Under the pieces are notes generated by a model, which was not told the DNA's origin, made no database searches, and saw only the letters and a list, made by a program, of their open reading frames with translations. Below, in pieces: positions 32,145 through 41,087 of a stretch of DNA of 44,706 nucleotides. Each line of letters begins with the position of its first letter. Within the stretch, counting starts at the first letter, position 1. Location of the stretch: contig JADCHQ010000025.1 of the NCBI GenBank assembly GCA_020248405.1, positions 1 through 44,706 of the forward strand. Direction: 5' to 3'. The position numbers and the translations under genes were made by a program. This DNA comes from Rhodocyclaceae bacterium (GTDB lineage: Bacteria; Pseudomonadota; Gammaproteobacteria; Burkholderiales; Ga0077523).

Positions 32145-33050
32145 TCAGGCGGGCGCGAGTCCGAACGCCGCCACTGCCGCGCGTGCCACCGGTTCGCCCC
32201 ATTCCTGCACGAAGTGCCCCGCCTGGGGCACCTCCAGGGGCGGCCGGGCGCCGCGGATACGCGCGGCCAGGGCGCGCATCACCGGCGGCCCCAGCACCGG
32301 ATCGCGCATGCCGATGGCCAGGAAGGCATCGCCGCTCCACTGGCCCTCGAAAAACGCCGCCGCGGCACGCGAGTCTTCCGCGCCCGGCGCCTCGGGTCGA
32401 TCGGGCACCATTTCCGGAAACGCCCGCAGCGCGGCCTTGAAGGTGGCGTCGGGGAAGGGCGCGTCATAGGCGCGCTGCTCCGCCTCGGACAGCTCGGGCT
32501 TGCCGCGCGCCAGCAGGCGGCCCACGGCCAGGTCGGGTGTGCTGCGCACGTACTGGCGCCATTGCAGGAAGCCTTCGCTCAGGCCCTCGCCCGTGCCCAG
32601 CGTGGTATTCATGGCCAGCAGCCGGATGAAGCGGCCGGGCATGGCATGGGGCAGGGTGAGGCCGAGGATGCCGCCCCAGTCCTGGCACACCAGCGTGATG
32701 CGCTGCAGGTCGAGTCGCTCCACCAGATCCAGCAGCAGGCGCCGGTGCAGCGCGAAGCCGTGGTCCGACTCGCGCACCGGCTTGTCGGAGCGCCCGAAGC
32801 CCGGCAGGTCGGGCACCACCACGCGCAGCCCCGCGCCCAGCAGCACCGGAATCATGTGGCGGTAGACGTAGCCCCAGGTGGGATTACCGTGCAGGCACAG
32901 GGCCGTGCCGCTGGCGCCGCCGCCCTCGTCCACGTAGTGCACCCGTACGCCCTCCAGGCCGGGCAGGTCGTCCAGGTAGCGCGGCGCCCAGGGCCAGCCG
33001 GGCAGCTCCGCGAAGCGCTCTTCAGGGGTGCGAAGACAGTACATGTTCAT
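32145..33050 (-). CDS. Haloalkane-dehalogenase-like alpha/beta hydrolase
   Basis: This 301-residue protein starts at ATG 33050, overlapping the cytochrome stop by 4 bp. Signatures of the HLD-I group are CLHGNPTWGYVYR (oxyanion), VPDLPGFGRSDKP, the Asp nucleophile and halide-binding Trp of CQDWGGILGL, and the base His of AGHFVQEWGE. It is cytoplasmic. The predicted reaction is hydrolysis of a C-halogen bond. Being coupled to a periplasmic cytochrome is unusual, and whether its real substrate is a haloalkane is open. Confidence 0.85.
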   Translation of the reverse strand: MNMYCLRTPEERFAELPGWPWAPRYLDDLPGLEGVRVHYVDEGGGASGTALCLHGNPTWGYVYRHMIPVLLGAGLRVVVPDLPGFGRSDKPVRESDHGFALHRRLLLDLVERLDLQRITLVCQDWGGILGLTLPHAMPGRFIRLLAMNTTLGTGEGLSEGFLQWRQYVRSTPDLAVGRLLARGKPELSEAEQRAYDAPFPDATFKAALRAFPEMVPDRPEAPGAEDSRAAAAFFEGQWSGDAFLAIGMRDPVLGPPVMRALAARIRGARPPLEVPQAGHFVQEWGEPVARAAVAAFGLAPA

Positions 33051-33442
33051 TGCTCGGCGGACAGCTTCTTCTTCTGCTCCACCCGCAGGTAGGCCACCAC
33101 GGCGACGATCTCCTCGCGGCTGAACACCTCGCCGAAGGCCCCCATGGGCGTGCCGGCGATACCCTGGCCGATGTTGCGCACCAGATCCGAGGCCCGCCCG
33201 CCGTGCTTGAAGCGGTTGCAGATCAGGCACGGCCCACGACCGCCCTTGCCGCCGCTGCCGTGGCAGAACCCGCCGCACTTCTCGCCAAAGCGCTGCTTGC
33301 CCAGTTCGAGGGCCTCGGGGTTGTCGAAGGGCAGGGCGATGTCGTTGATACCCAGCAGTTCGTCATCCGCCGCCTGGGCCGGCAGTGCGAGCCAGAGAAA
33401 CAGCAGCGGTACGAGCAGCGACAGCGTACGAAGGATTTTCAT
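33047..33442 (-). CDS. Small secreted cytochrome c with CXXXCH haem motif
   Basis: This 131-residue protein starts at ATG 33442. After a signal peptide (LRTLSLLVPLLFLWLALPAQA) comes KQRFGEKCGGFCHGSGG. The haem site is C-G-G-F-C-H, three residues between the cysteines instead of two. A further CLIC pair follows (GPCLICNRF). The distal Met is probably in GTPMGAFGEV. The fold otherwise matches class I cytochromes c (NIGQGI, SREEIVAVVAYLR). The frame is intact and the extra residue is a full codon, so it is not a sequencing slip. Its stop overlaps the dehalogenase-like start. Confidence 0.85.
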   Translation of the reverse strand: MKILRTLSLLVPLLFLWLALPAQAADDELLGINDIALPFDNPEALELGKQRFGEKCGGFCHGSGGKGGRGPCLICNRFKHGGRASDLVRNIGQGIAGTPMGAFGEVFSREEIVAVVAYLRVEQKKKLSAEQ

Positions 33443-33659
33443 GGTGATCCGCCCCTGAGCTGGGTTGTTTTGGAATTGGGTGATGCAGAAGTCCCGGCGC
33501 GCGCCCGGACGATACTCCCGGCGCGCCGTCGGTGCTGGCGCGCGGCGCGATCTCCGCGCAAGAACGCGGCCGCGCGAAAGGGCGGGACGCGGGCGGGGCC
33601 GTCGCGCACGGCGTGCGCCGCCGCCCCCGGCGCCTTGATCGAGCAACGAGGGACCATGC

Positions 33660-35102
33660 ATGACATTCAACCTGCAACGAGGCCTGCGCCTGCTTCCGGC
33701 GACAGCCCTGCTGGTGCTCGCGGCAGCCGCCCTGCCGCTGCGGGCCGGTGACGACGCGGGTCCGGCGCGCGCGTTCATGGCGGCCATGCAGGCCGCCGCC
33801 GAGGAGGAGGCCTACGCCATGGGCGTGGAGGCCTACCTGTACGGCTACCCGCGGGTGGAACTGGCGCGGCGCATCCACAACGAGACGCGCCGGGTCTCGC
33901 CTCGCCAGGCGATCTTCGCGCCGCCCAACCGCTTCTTCTACTTCGATCGCCTGGCGCGCCCCGGAGACGGCCTGGTGCTCAAGACCCCGAACGACGACAC
34001 GCTGTACGCGTCGGCCTACCTCGACCTGAGCGCCGGTCCGGTGCTGCTGCACGTTCCGCCCGTGGGGTCGCGCTACTACGTGGCGCTGGTCGTGGATGCC
34101 GCCGGCAATGTGGACACGCGCATCGGCCGCAAGGTGACGGGCCCCGGCGGCGTGGACCTGGCGTTTGTCGGGCCCGGATTTCGCGGCCGGCTGCCCGCTG
34201 GCGAGGAGGCGCTGCGCCAGAGCGCCAACGACCTGTGGCTGCTCATGCGCGTGGCCAGCAGCGGCGGCGACGACGGGCCTGTGGCCACCCGGCTGCTGGA
34301 GCGCTTCACGCTGCGCGAGCTGGGGGCGCCGCGCCCCGAGCGCGGCCGCAACGCGCCCGTGGAGGCGCAGGCCCTGGAGGCGCCCCTGGCGCCGCTGGAC
34401 AGCTTCGAGTTCTTCGCCCAGCTCCACCGCATGCTGGCGCGCAACCCCGTCCCGCCCCAGGATCACGGCCTGCTGGCGCGCTGGGAGCGCATCGGCCTGG
34501 GGGCGGGCGCATTCGACGCGGACCGCCTCTCGCCCGCCGTGCGGCGCGGCCTGGAGCGCGCCATCGCCTCGGGAGCGCGCATCGTGGCGGCGGCGCAGTT
34601 CTCCATCGCCAATACCCTCAATGGCTGGAACTACGCCGACAAGATCGGGCGCATTCGCAACGACTGGGCGCTGAACGCGGCCATCGCCCGCGGCGGCTAT
34701 GGCAACCTGCCCGAAGACGCTGTCTACCGCCAGCGCAATCTCGACGCCCGCGGCGAGCAGCTCAGCGGTGCGCGCCGCTACACGCTCACTTTCGCGCCGG
34801 GGGAGTTGCCGCCTGTGGGCGCGTTCTGGTCCATCACCGCCTACGATCAGTCGCGCTTCGACCTGCTGGAGAACCCCATCCGCCGCTACTCCGTCGGCGA
34901 CCGCACCAGCGGCCTGCGCCACGCCCCGGACGGTTCCCTCACCCTGGCCCTCCAGGCCGACGAACCCGCCGACCCCGTGCTGCGCGCCAATTGGCTGCCG
35001 GTGGGCGCCGGGGCGTTCTTCCTTGTGATGCGCTGCTACGATCCGGCGCCGGCCATCGCGCAGGGGCGATGGGCGCCGCCCGAGGTGATGGCGGGGCCGT
35101 GA
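33660..35102 (+). CDS. DUF1254/DUF1214 protein, secreted
   Basis: This 480-residue protein has a signal peptide (LLPATALLVLAAAALPLRAG). The N-terminal DUF1254 has AYAMGVEAYLYGYPRVELAR and NRFFYFDRLARPGD, then TPNDDTLYASAYLDLSAGPVLL cut at NDDTLYASAYLDL. The C-terminal DUF1214 has LNGWNYADKIGRIRNDW, AIARGGYGNLPEDAVY, and FWSITAYDQ. These proteins are widespread periplasmic or membrane-linked proteins of unproven enzymatic role. It is divergent from the cytochrome gene. Confidence 0.88.
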   Translation: MTFNLQRGLRLLPATALLVLAAAALPLRAGDDAGPARAFMAAMQAAAEEEAYAMGVEAYLYGYPRVELARRIHNETRRVSPRQAIFAPPNRFFYFDRLARPGDGLVLKTPNDDTLYASAYLDLSAGPVLLHVPPVGSRYYVALVVDAAGNVDTRIGRKVTGPGGVDLAFVGPGFRGRLPAGEEALRQSANDLWLLMRVASSGGDDGPVATRLLERFTLRELGAPRPERGRNAPVEAQALEAPLAPLDSFEFFAQLHRMLARNPVPPQDHGLLARWERIGLGAGAFDADRLSPAVRRGLERAIASGARIVAAAQFSIANTLNGWNYADKIGRIRNDWALNAAIARGGYGNLPEDAVYRQRNLDARGEQLSGARRYTLTFAPGELPPVGAFWSITAYDQSRFDLLENPIRRYSVGDRTSGLRHAPDGSLTLALQADEPADPVLRANWLPVGAGAFFLVMRCYDPAPAIAQGRWAPPEVMAGP

Positions 35103-35204
35103 CCGCACCACGGTCCGAGGGTGTTCGCCAGCATCGCCACGGGCGAGGCCGGTTCGCCCCACAACGCCGCCCTGGTGAACCCGCCAGCCTTCATCGGCCG
35201 CTAG
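35103..35204 (+). other. In-frame extension after the DUF1254 stop
   Basis: After the TGA the same frame continues 33 codons to TAG (HGPRVFASIATGEAGSPH, then NAALVNPPAFIGR). The amino-acid composition looks protein-like. It may be the tail of a deleted gene or former C-terminal coding sequence. There is no start codon of its own. Confidence 0.25.
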
Positions 35205-35467
35205 CGTAAGAACCCACCCGTGGGCCGAGGCGCGGCTCGGGCCAACGCCGTGCTCGCGGCCTTGGCGAGCCCGGGTGGGCGTGAAGCGTGGCCTTGTTGC
35301 CGCAGGCTCCGCGGATCTCCCGCCCGCAGCCTGGATGACGGAAAACAACGCCTTCGCGTCCAATGCGCGAGGCTTGTTTTCGGGGCTGCGATAACATTCA
35401 AGTCGCTCCCCAGAGCGCTTTCGCGCCTCTTTCACCGCGCCACCACCTTGGCCACGAGACCGTACCC
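35205..35467. other. Intergenic with nested inverted repeats
   Basis: CCCACCCG (35213-35220) pairs with CGGGTGGG (35272-35279), enclosing a second stem GGGCCGAG/CTCGGGCC (about 35222-35243). This is a terminator-like structure for the upstream gene. The remaining ~190 bp holds no recognised gene and leads to the glycerol dehydrogenase start. Confidence 0.4.
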
Positions 35468-36556
35468 ATGCTGAGAATCTTTGGCTCCCCTTCCCGTTAC
35501 CTGCAGGGGCCGGGTGCTCTCGCGCGGCTCGGCGAGACCGTGTTGTCCTACGGCTCGCGGGTGCTGCTCGTGGCCGACACCGTGGTGCTGGCGCGCTATG
35601 GCGAGCGCTTCGAGGCCGCGTTGGAGCGCGCCGGCCTCAAGACCCGCGTGGCGGCGTTCTCCGGCGAGTGCACGGCGGCTGCCGTCGGCGCCCTCACGGA
35701 TGAGGCGATGGCGTTCGAGGCAGGCGTGGTGGTCGCGGCGGGCGGCGGCAAGGCCATCGACGCCGCCAAGGGGGCCTGCATTGCTACCGGCGCGAAGATC
35801 GTGGTGGTGCCCACCGTTGCGTCCAACGATTCGCCCACCAGCCGCCTGTCGGTGATCTACGACGAAGACCACGTGCTGCGCGAGGTGCGAAGGCTGCCCG
35901 CCAACCCCGACGCCATCGTGGTGGATACCTCCATCATTGTGGCCGCGCCCGAGCGCTTCTTTGTGGCCGGCATCGGCGACGCCATTTCCAAGAAATTCGA
36001 GGGCGCGCAGAACATGGGTGCAGGCGGCGACAACTTCTATGGCGCCAAGCCCAGCTTCCTGTCGATCCAGCTCGCCGACGCCTGCTTCGACACGCTCATG
36101 CGCCACGGCGAGGGCGCGCTTGCCGCCCTGCGCCGCGGAGTCCCCGACGAGGCCTTCGAGCGCACGGTGGAAGCCACCATCCTCCTCTCCGGCCTTGCCT
36201 TCGAAAACGCGGGTCTTTCCATCGCCCACTCTCTCACCCGCGGGCTGTCGGCGATCCCCGCGCTGCACGGCGCGCTGCACGGCGAGGAGGTGGCCTACGG
36301 CCTGCTCGTCCAGCTGTTCATGGAGGGCCGGGACCGCGCCTTCATCCAGGAGATCGCGAGCTTCTACCGCCGCGTCGGGCTGCCGCTGTCGCTGCGGGAC
36401 ATGGGCTGCGAGGCCGATCCTGCCGCCATCGCCCCCACCATCGCGAAGGTGACGTGGGAGCGCGCGCCCTACGTGCGTAATCTGGTGGCGCCCGTGGACG
36501 AGGCGCGGCTCGCGCGGGCCGTGCTGGCGGTGGAGGCTCTGTCCGCCAGGCGTTGA
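35468..36556 (+). CDS. gldA: Glycerol dehydrogenase, iron/zinc-type (GldA family)
   Basis: This 362-residue protein oxidises glycerol to dihydroxyacetone with NAD. Motifs are the dinucleotide site AAGGGKAIDAAKG, VPTVASNDSPTSRLSVIYDE, metal ligands Asp in GIGDAISK and the two His in AHSLTRGLSAIP-ALHGALHGEE, and FYRRVGLP. The length matches E. coli GldA. Start 35468 is chosen because longer frames run into non-coding sequence. No glycerol kinase or facilitator is nearby. Confidence 0.92.
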   Translation: MLRIFGSPSRYLQGPGALARLGETVLSYGSRVLLVADTVVLARYGERFEAALERAGLKTRVAAFSGECTAAAVGALTDEAMAFEAGVVVAAGGGKAIDAAKGACIATGAKIVVVPTVASNDSPTSRLSVIYDEDHVLREVRRLPANPDAIVVDTSIIVAAPERFFVAGIGDAISKKFEGAQNMGAGGDNFYGAKPSFLSIQLADACFDTLMRHGEGALAALRRGVPDEAFERTVEATILLSGLAFENAGLSIAHSLTRGLSAIPALHGALHGEEVAYGLLVQLFMEGRDRAFIQEIASFYRRVGLPLSLRDMGCEADPAAIAPTIAKVTWERAPYVRNLVAPVDEARLARAVLAVEALSARR

Positions 36557-36589
36557 ACCCCGCGGTGGTGTCGCGCCAGCCGCTGTCCG

Positions 36590-37006
36590 TCAGCGGCAGA
36601 CGCGGCCGAGCACGTCGCCGGGAATCTCCCGGTCGGCCTGCACGGGGTCGCTGGTGGCGGGGAAAGTCCATACCACCTCGGCGCCGTCGAGCAGGAACCG
36701 CTGCATCGACAGGATCACGCGCGACTCGCAGGAGACCGAGTACTGGGTTGTGGAGCCGTCGTAGGCCAGGCCCATCATGTCCCGCGCCTTGAAGAAGGCG
36801 AGGCGCACCTGAAACCGGGCCTCCCCGCCGGGGTTGCGCGACGGGGCGGAGGCGTTGAGGTAGGTGCGCTTGATCTCGTCCGTGGCGAGCAGGATCCAGT
36901 CATCGCCACATATCGGCGCTGCGAACAGGAACAGGGTGGCCAGGGCGGCCCACTCGATGCGCGGCCGGGGCCGCGGTGGGGAAATACCGTCACGCCACGC
37001 CTGCAT
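36590..37006 (-). CDS. Secreted adhesin-E-like protein
   Basis: This is 138 residues from ATG 37006. A hydrophobic leader (WAALATLFLFAAPICG) is followed by DDWILLATDEIKRTYLNAS, VRLAFFKARDM, then a Cys in SVSCESRVILSMQRF and a C-terminal VCR. This is the beta-rich layout with two cysteines seen in surface-adhesin-E-type small periplasmic proteins. Function is unproven. It converges on the glycerol dehydrogenase gene. Confidence 0.65.
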   Translation of the reverse strand: MQAWRDGISPPRPRPRIEWAALATLFLFAAPICGDDWILLATDEIKRTYLNASAPSRNPGGEARFQVRLAFFKARDMMGLAYDGSTTQYSVSCESRVILSMQRFLLDGAEVVWTFPATSDPVQADREIPGDVLGRVCR

Positions 37007-37252
37007 GGAACCGCCCCTTGAGATGACCAATTGCAACCCGTGGCTGGATGAGCCACAACCGGCAGGTGCCGCGGCCCGGCGAGTGCGAGCCCTTGCGGTA
37101 ACGCGAGCGAGTATAGGCTGGCTGACCCGGCCCGCGCCCCGGTGTAACTGTGGCGAGGAAGAGCGCCGGCTCCGCCCCGCGGGCGCGACGGCCCATGCCA
37201 GCCACCCTCGCGAGGACGGCGGATGGGCGCCCCTGTCCGGATTGCGAAGGCA
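37007..37252. other. Gene-poor debris region, left part
   Basis: No complete gene is seen. It precedes the inverted repeat and the uvrA and ISL3 fragments, so the whole 37.0-37.95 kb gap looks like a rearrangement scar. Confidence 0.4.
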
Positions 37253-37289
37253 CCTTGAAATTCGAAAGGTCTGCTTTCGATTTTCAAGG
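37253..37289. repeat. 16-bp near-perfect inverted repeat
   Basis: CCTTGAAATTCGAAAG and CTTTCGATTTTCAAGG pair with a single mismatch around GTCTG. The AT-rich stem contrasts with the surroundings and sits in the rearranged gap. It could be a terminator, an element end or a regulator site. Confidence 0.5.
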
Positions 37290-37414
37290 CAAGGGAATCG
37301 CCAGGGCCCGTAGAATTTGCAGTGGGGCTGCGAATTACGCGGCTCCCCCGGGGGGCAAGCCGTCTTCCCGCGCCCTGCCGCAAGCGGCGACGGCGCCAGC
37401 GGTCTACGCCCCCG

Positions 37415-37548
37415 CCCCTCGCCCCCAGAAACTCCCCCAGCGCCCTTCCCGTGTGCGACCGCGCCGTTCGCGCCGCCAGCACCTCCGGCTGCGCCTGGGT
37501 GACCACCGCGCCGCCTCGGTCGCCGCCCTCGGGCCCCAGGTCCACGAT
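37415..37548 (-). pseudogene. uvrA: uvrA 3'-end fragment
   Basis: The minus frame reads IVDLGPEGGDRGGAVVTQAQ, then PEVLAARTARSHTGRALGEF. This matches the C-terminal ~45 residues of UvrA (DLGPEGGDGGG...SHTGRFL). Nothing upstream matches the rest of UvrA, because an ISL3 transposase fragment starts 24 bp away on the other strand. A full uvrA must exist elsewhere if excision repair works. Confidence 0.7.
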
Positions 37549-37571
37549 CCCGCACCGTCTGCGCCCATCGT

Positions 37572-37745
37572 GAGCTGATCCTCGACTACTTCCATGCTCG
37601 CAAGCAGTTCTCGAGCGGCGTCATCGAGGGCCTGAACATCAAGGCAAGAGTCACGATGAGAAAAGCTTACGCGTTTCGCCCGTTCCGAGGGACTACACTC
37701 GCGCGACATCATGTACTTGAGAAACGCCCGAGCCGCCGGCCACCC
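37572..37745 (+). pseudogene. ISL3-family transposase C-terminal fragment
   Basis: ELILDYFHARKQFSSGVIEG, then LNIKARVTMRKAYAFRPFRG matches the conserved end of IS204/IS1001/IS1165-type (ISL3) transposases (SSGVVEGLNNKAK.T.RK.YGFRT). The remaining transposase is missing and the frame runs out into other sequence. It is a dead fragment fused near the uvrA fragment. Confidence 0.75.
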
Positions 37746-37945
37746 ACAGGTTCTGCTGACGAACCAAAGTATCGACGGGCGAGTCTTGCCGTGTCCGAAT
37801 CCGACACCCAACGGGACTTCTTGCCGTCCGCGGCTGCGCGCCGACAACATGCGCACCAGCGCTGCCCGATCCGGGCACGCCGGACGGCGAAGAGAGAGCA
37901 ACAGCACTGCATCGCTGTCCTTCGCAACTTGGAAAGGAGAACTGC

Positions 37946-38785
37946 ATGAAGACGAACCTGATGCGCGGCATCGGAACCGCTCTAGTGGCCGCCGGCTTGC
38001 TGGGCGGCTGCGCCGGTACGGGTCCGCAGGATGGCCGCGTGGCAGGCGCGACGCTTGCCACCGGCGTAAAGAATTTTCTGCTGTCGCCGGTGATGATCGT
38101 CTCCGGAATCGCACAGGGCATCGCCTTCCTGCCCTACACCGTGGGCACCGGCCTGAGCGAGCTCAACAAGGGTCTGCTGCAGGCCAACGCGGTGCCGCTC
38201 GACGATTCGTACAAGGCGACCTTCGGTGTGGGTATCGACGACAAGCGTGTCGATCCGCAGTCCGGCGAGATCCGGGGCCAGCAGGGCGTTTACGGTTACT
38301 ACAAGCCGGAGGCCATCTTCGAGGCAAACCGTTCCTTGCGCAGGCTGCTGGTGCAGCAGGGTATGCCCGAGCGGGAGGCGAGGAATTACGTGCTCACTGG
38401 CAACTACAAGTACGCCTTCTCGCGCAACCAGATCTTGCTCGCCATCGTGTACCGGCCCAAAGGAGAGCAGCCTTTCCGGGTCCAGGCCAAGCAGACTGGC
38501 ATCGCCACCACGTTCAAGCCTGATCAGCGCGGCTGGTACGAGCCCTACTCGAAGGACCTGGACGACGGGCCGCTGGACGAGGTGGTGGACTGGGTGGCCA
38601 TGGACTACAAGCTGCTACGCCAGGACAAGGTGGTCGCCACGCTCATGGTGTTGTCGGTGGAGTCCATCAAAAGCGGCAAGCGCTCGCCGGACTACTGGCA
38701 GGCGGAGGCTGCGTGGATGAACGGCGACACTGATGTCGTGTTGCAGCAGTCGCGCACCCGAGGCAAACCCGCCACCTCCGCCTGA
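37946..38785 (+). CDS. Lipoprotein of unknown function
   Basis: This 279-residue protein starts at ATG 37946 behind GGAAAGGAGA, the best ribosome-binding site in this half of the window. The lipobox is LLGGC at the signal end, so it is lipidated and probably periplasm-facing. A hydrophobic stretch (LLSPVMIVSGIAQGIAFLPY) follows. The C-terminal half is soluble with mixed charge (YKYAFSRNQILLAIVYRP). No family is recognised with confidence. It ends in a textbook terminator. Confidence 0.7.
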   Translation: MKTNLMRGIGTALVAAGLLGGCAGTGPQDGRVAGATLATGVKNFLLSPVMIVSGIAQGIAFLPYTVGTGLSELNKGLLQANAVPLDDSYKATFGVGIDDKRVDPQSGEIRGQQGVYGYYKPEAIFEANRSLRRLLVQQGMPEREARNYVLTGNYKYAFSRNQILLAIVYRPKGEQPFRVQAKQTGIATTFKPDQRGWYEPYSKDLDDGPLDEVVDWVAMDYKLLRQDKVVATLMVLSVESIKSGKRSPDYWQAEAAWMNGDTDVVLQQSRTRGKPATSA

Positions 38786-38806
38786 AGGCTCGGTGCATCC
38801 GCCAGC

Positions 38807-38836
38807 AAACCCCGCTTCGTGCGGGGTTTGTTTTTT
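38807..38836 (+). terminator. Intrinsic terminator after the lipoprotein
   Basis: AAACCCCGC-TTCGT-GCGGGGTTT is followed by GTTTTTT. It has a stable stem, short loop and U-tract, and is the only classical rho-independent terminator I see in the window. Confidence 0.9.
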
Positions 38837-38970
38837 CTGTGCCCGTGAAAGTCACGGCCTGGGGTGAGTGCCAGCCTCTGATTACCCCAGTTGTGCCGGT
38901 TTGCAGGCGTTGCCGACACTCACCATAAGGTGTTTACTGACACCCGTTCTGCTACAGCTTCGAGGTTGTC

Positions 38971-39972
38971 ATGCGCTGCATGCTGCTGCCGCTTTACATG
39001 GTGTTGTGCGCGACCGTTTCGGCGGCGCAGCCCGCCGGCCCTTATGGCCAGGAACTCGAGGGCTTCGACTATCCCTTTCCCGTGCAGCGCCAAACCTTCG
39101 AATCCCAGGGGCAGGTCGTATCCATGGCTTTCATGGACGTGGCTCCTGCCGTTGCCAACGGTCGCACCGTGGTGCTGCTGCACGGCAAGAATTTTTGCGC
39201 TGCCACCTGGGGCGTCACCATTGCGCGTCTTTCCGCCGCGGGTTTTCGCGTGATCGCTCCGGACCAGATCGGGTTTTGCAAGTCCTCGAAACCCGAGCGC
39301 TACCAGTTCAGCTTTCACCAGTTGGCCGCCAATACCCGCGCCCTGATCGAGTCGCGCGGCGTGGGCCGCGCCATCGTGGTTGGCCATTCCATGGGTGGCA
39401 TGCTGGCCGCGCGCCATGCGCTCATGTTCCCGGGCAGTGTGGAGCGCCTGGTCATGGTGAACCCCCTCGGGTTGGAGGACTGGCTGGCAGAGGGCGTGCC
39501 CTATGCCACGGTGGACCAATCCTACCGCAACGAATTGCGTACCACGGCCGAGACCATCCGCAACTATCAGCTCAGGTACTACTACAACGGACGCTGGAAG
39601 CCCGAGTACGACCAGTGGGTGGACATGGCCGCGGGGCTGTACGGCGGCAGCGGCCGGGAGCGCGTGGCCTGGAACCAGGCTCTTGCCTCGGACATGATCG
39701 CTACCCAGCCGGTGCTGTACGAGTTTCCGCACCTGCGCGTCCCCACCGCGCTGTTCATCGGCAGCATGGACCGCACCGCACCCGGCGCTGCCCGTGCGCG
39801 AGCCGAAATCGCACAGCGGCTTGGCGACTACCCCGTGCTCGGCCGCCGTGCCGCCGCGGCCATCCCCGGCGCAATGCTGGTGGAGTTTCCCGACCTGGGT
39901 CACTCTCCCCAGGTGGAGGCGCCCGACCGCTTCCATGACGCCCTGATGGAGGTCCTGCGCGATCCTGGCTGA
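38971..39972 (+). CDS. Secreted alpha/beta hydrolase
   Basis: This 333-residue protein has a signal peptide (LLPLYMVLCATVSAAQP). The hydrolase core shows VVLLHGKNFCAATWG, VIAPDQIGFCKSSKP, the nucleophile elbow GHSMGGMLA, the acid Asp in FIGSMDRTAPG, and the base His in PDLGHSPQVE. It is similar to periplasmic proline-iminopeptidase or esterase-like members. The substrate is unknown. It is monocistronic. Confidence 0.88.
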   Translation: MRCMLLPLYMVLCATVSAAQPAGPYGQELEGFDYPFPVQRQTFESQGQVVSMAFMDVAPAVANGRTVVLLHGKNFCAATWGVTIARLSAAGFRVIAPDQIGFCKSSKPERYQFSFHQLAANTRALIESRGVGRAIVVGHSMGGMLAARHALMFPGSVERLVMVNPLGLEDWLAEGVPYATVDQSYRNELRTTAETIRNYQLRYYYNGRWKPEYDQWVDMAAGLYGGSGRERVAWNQALASDMIATQPVLYEFPHLRVPTALFIGSMDRTAPGAARARAEIAQRLGDYPVLGRRAAAAIPGAMLVEFPDLGHSPQVEAPDRFHDALMEVLRDPG

Positions 39973-40296
39973 CCTGCCGGTCCGTGCGCCGCACCTGGCC
40001 GTCGTGGGGCCTGGCTGGATGCACGAACTCAACGGCGGCGTGCTCCCGATCGCGCACGCCGTATGGGGAATACAGTGAGTTCACCCGCTGATGGCCCCCT
40101 CTTAAACGCTGCCGGACGTCGGCCGGTTCCACCGATGTTGCGGCGGCGGGTGGCAACCGTGCCGCGCCGAGGGCGGCCTCGTGGCCCTTGATAGGCATTA
40201 CACCCGGGTTGCGCTGCTTGCGTGATGTGCGGGTTGATGTGCAGCCGACCCGTCACGGCGATCGGGATTTTCCAACTCCCACACCGCCAGCCTGCC
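39973..40296. other. Intergenic, nothing recognised
   Basis: 324 bp with no ORF carrying domain features. The reverse-strand ORFs are low-complexity and GC-driven. Confidence 0.4.
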
Positions 40297-41087
40297 ATGG
40301 ATCTCAAATTCGACCCCAAGGTTGCATTCATCTCCGGCTCCACCAAGGGTATTGGGTTCACGATCGCTCGCCTCCTCGCCCTGGAGGGCGCGCGCGTCAT
40401 CGTCAACGGCCGTAGCGACAGCGCGGTCTCCGAGGCGATCGCGCGCATCGAGGTGTCCGCCCCCGGGGCTCAGGTTCACGGCTTTGGCGGCGATCTTTCC
40501 ACCGCGGATGTCGCTGGAGCGCTGGCGAGCCGCTTTCCCCAGGTGGACATCCTGGTGAACAACCTGGGCATCTTCGAGCGCGAGGCGTTCGACCAGATTG
40601 CCGATGCCGACTGGCAGCGCTACTTCAAGGTCAACGTCATGAGCGGGGTACGCCTTGCCCGTGCCTATCTTCCCGGGATCAAGCAGCGCGATTGGGGCCG
40701 GATCGTCTTCATCAGCAGCGAAAGCGGCATCCAGATCCCCGGCGACATGATTCACTACGGAATGACCAAGACGGCGCAACTGGCCGTCTCGCGGGGGCTG
40801 GCAGAGACTTGCGCGGGTACGGGCGTGACCGTGAATGCCGTCCTGCCAGGCCCTACGTTGTCGGACGGGAATCGGGCGGCCATCGCGCGCCGCGCGCCAG
40901 GTAAACCCATCGACGAGGTCGAGAAGGAGTTTTTGAGAAGGTGCGGCCGAGCTCCCTGCTGAAGCGCTACGCCACGCCCGATGAGGTGGCCAACATGGTT
41001 GCCTATGTCTGCAGCCCTCTGGCACCGGCCACGAACGGCGCGGCGCTCAGGGTGGAGGGCGGCGTTGTCCGGGCCTGTTTCGGATGA
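40297..41087 (+). pseudogene. SDR-family oxidoreductase with a one-base frameshift in a T run
   Basis: From ATG 40297 the frame reads a classical SDR: GSTKGIGFTIARLLALEG, NNLGIFERE, the catalytic Ser of VFISSESG and YGMTK (Tyr, Lys). At 40930-40934 there are five Ts where six would give EKEFFEKVRPSSLLKRYATP. The other frame then continues a good SDR C-terminus (PDEVANMVAYVCSPLA, TNGAALRVEGGV) to TGA 41085-41087. As written the protein ends prematurely after ~222 residues. It may be a real mutation or a homopolymer read error. Confidence 0.8.

Noticed and set aside
32145..33278. Longer N-terminus for the dehalogenase-like protein
   Set aside because: The extension runs into the cytochrome c gene in another frame. 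ATG 33050 gives the normal length and a 4-bp ATGA overlap.
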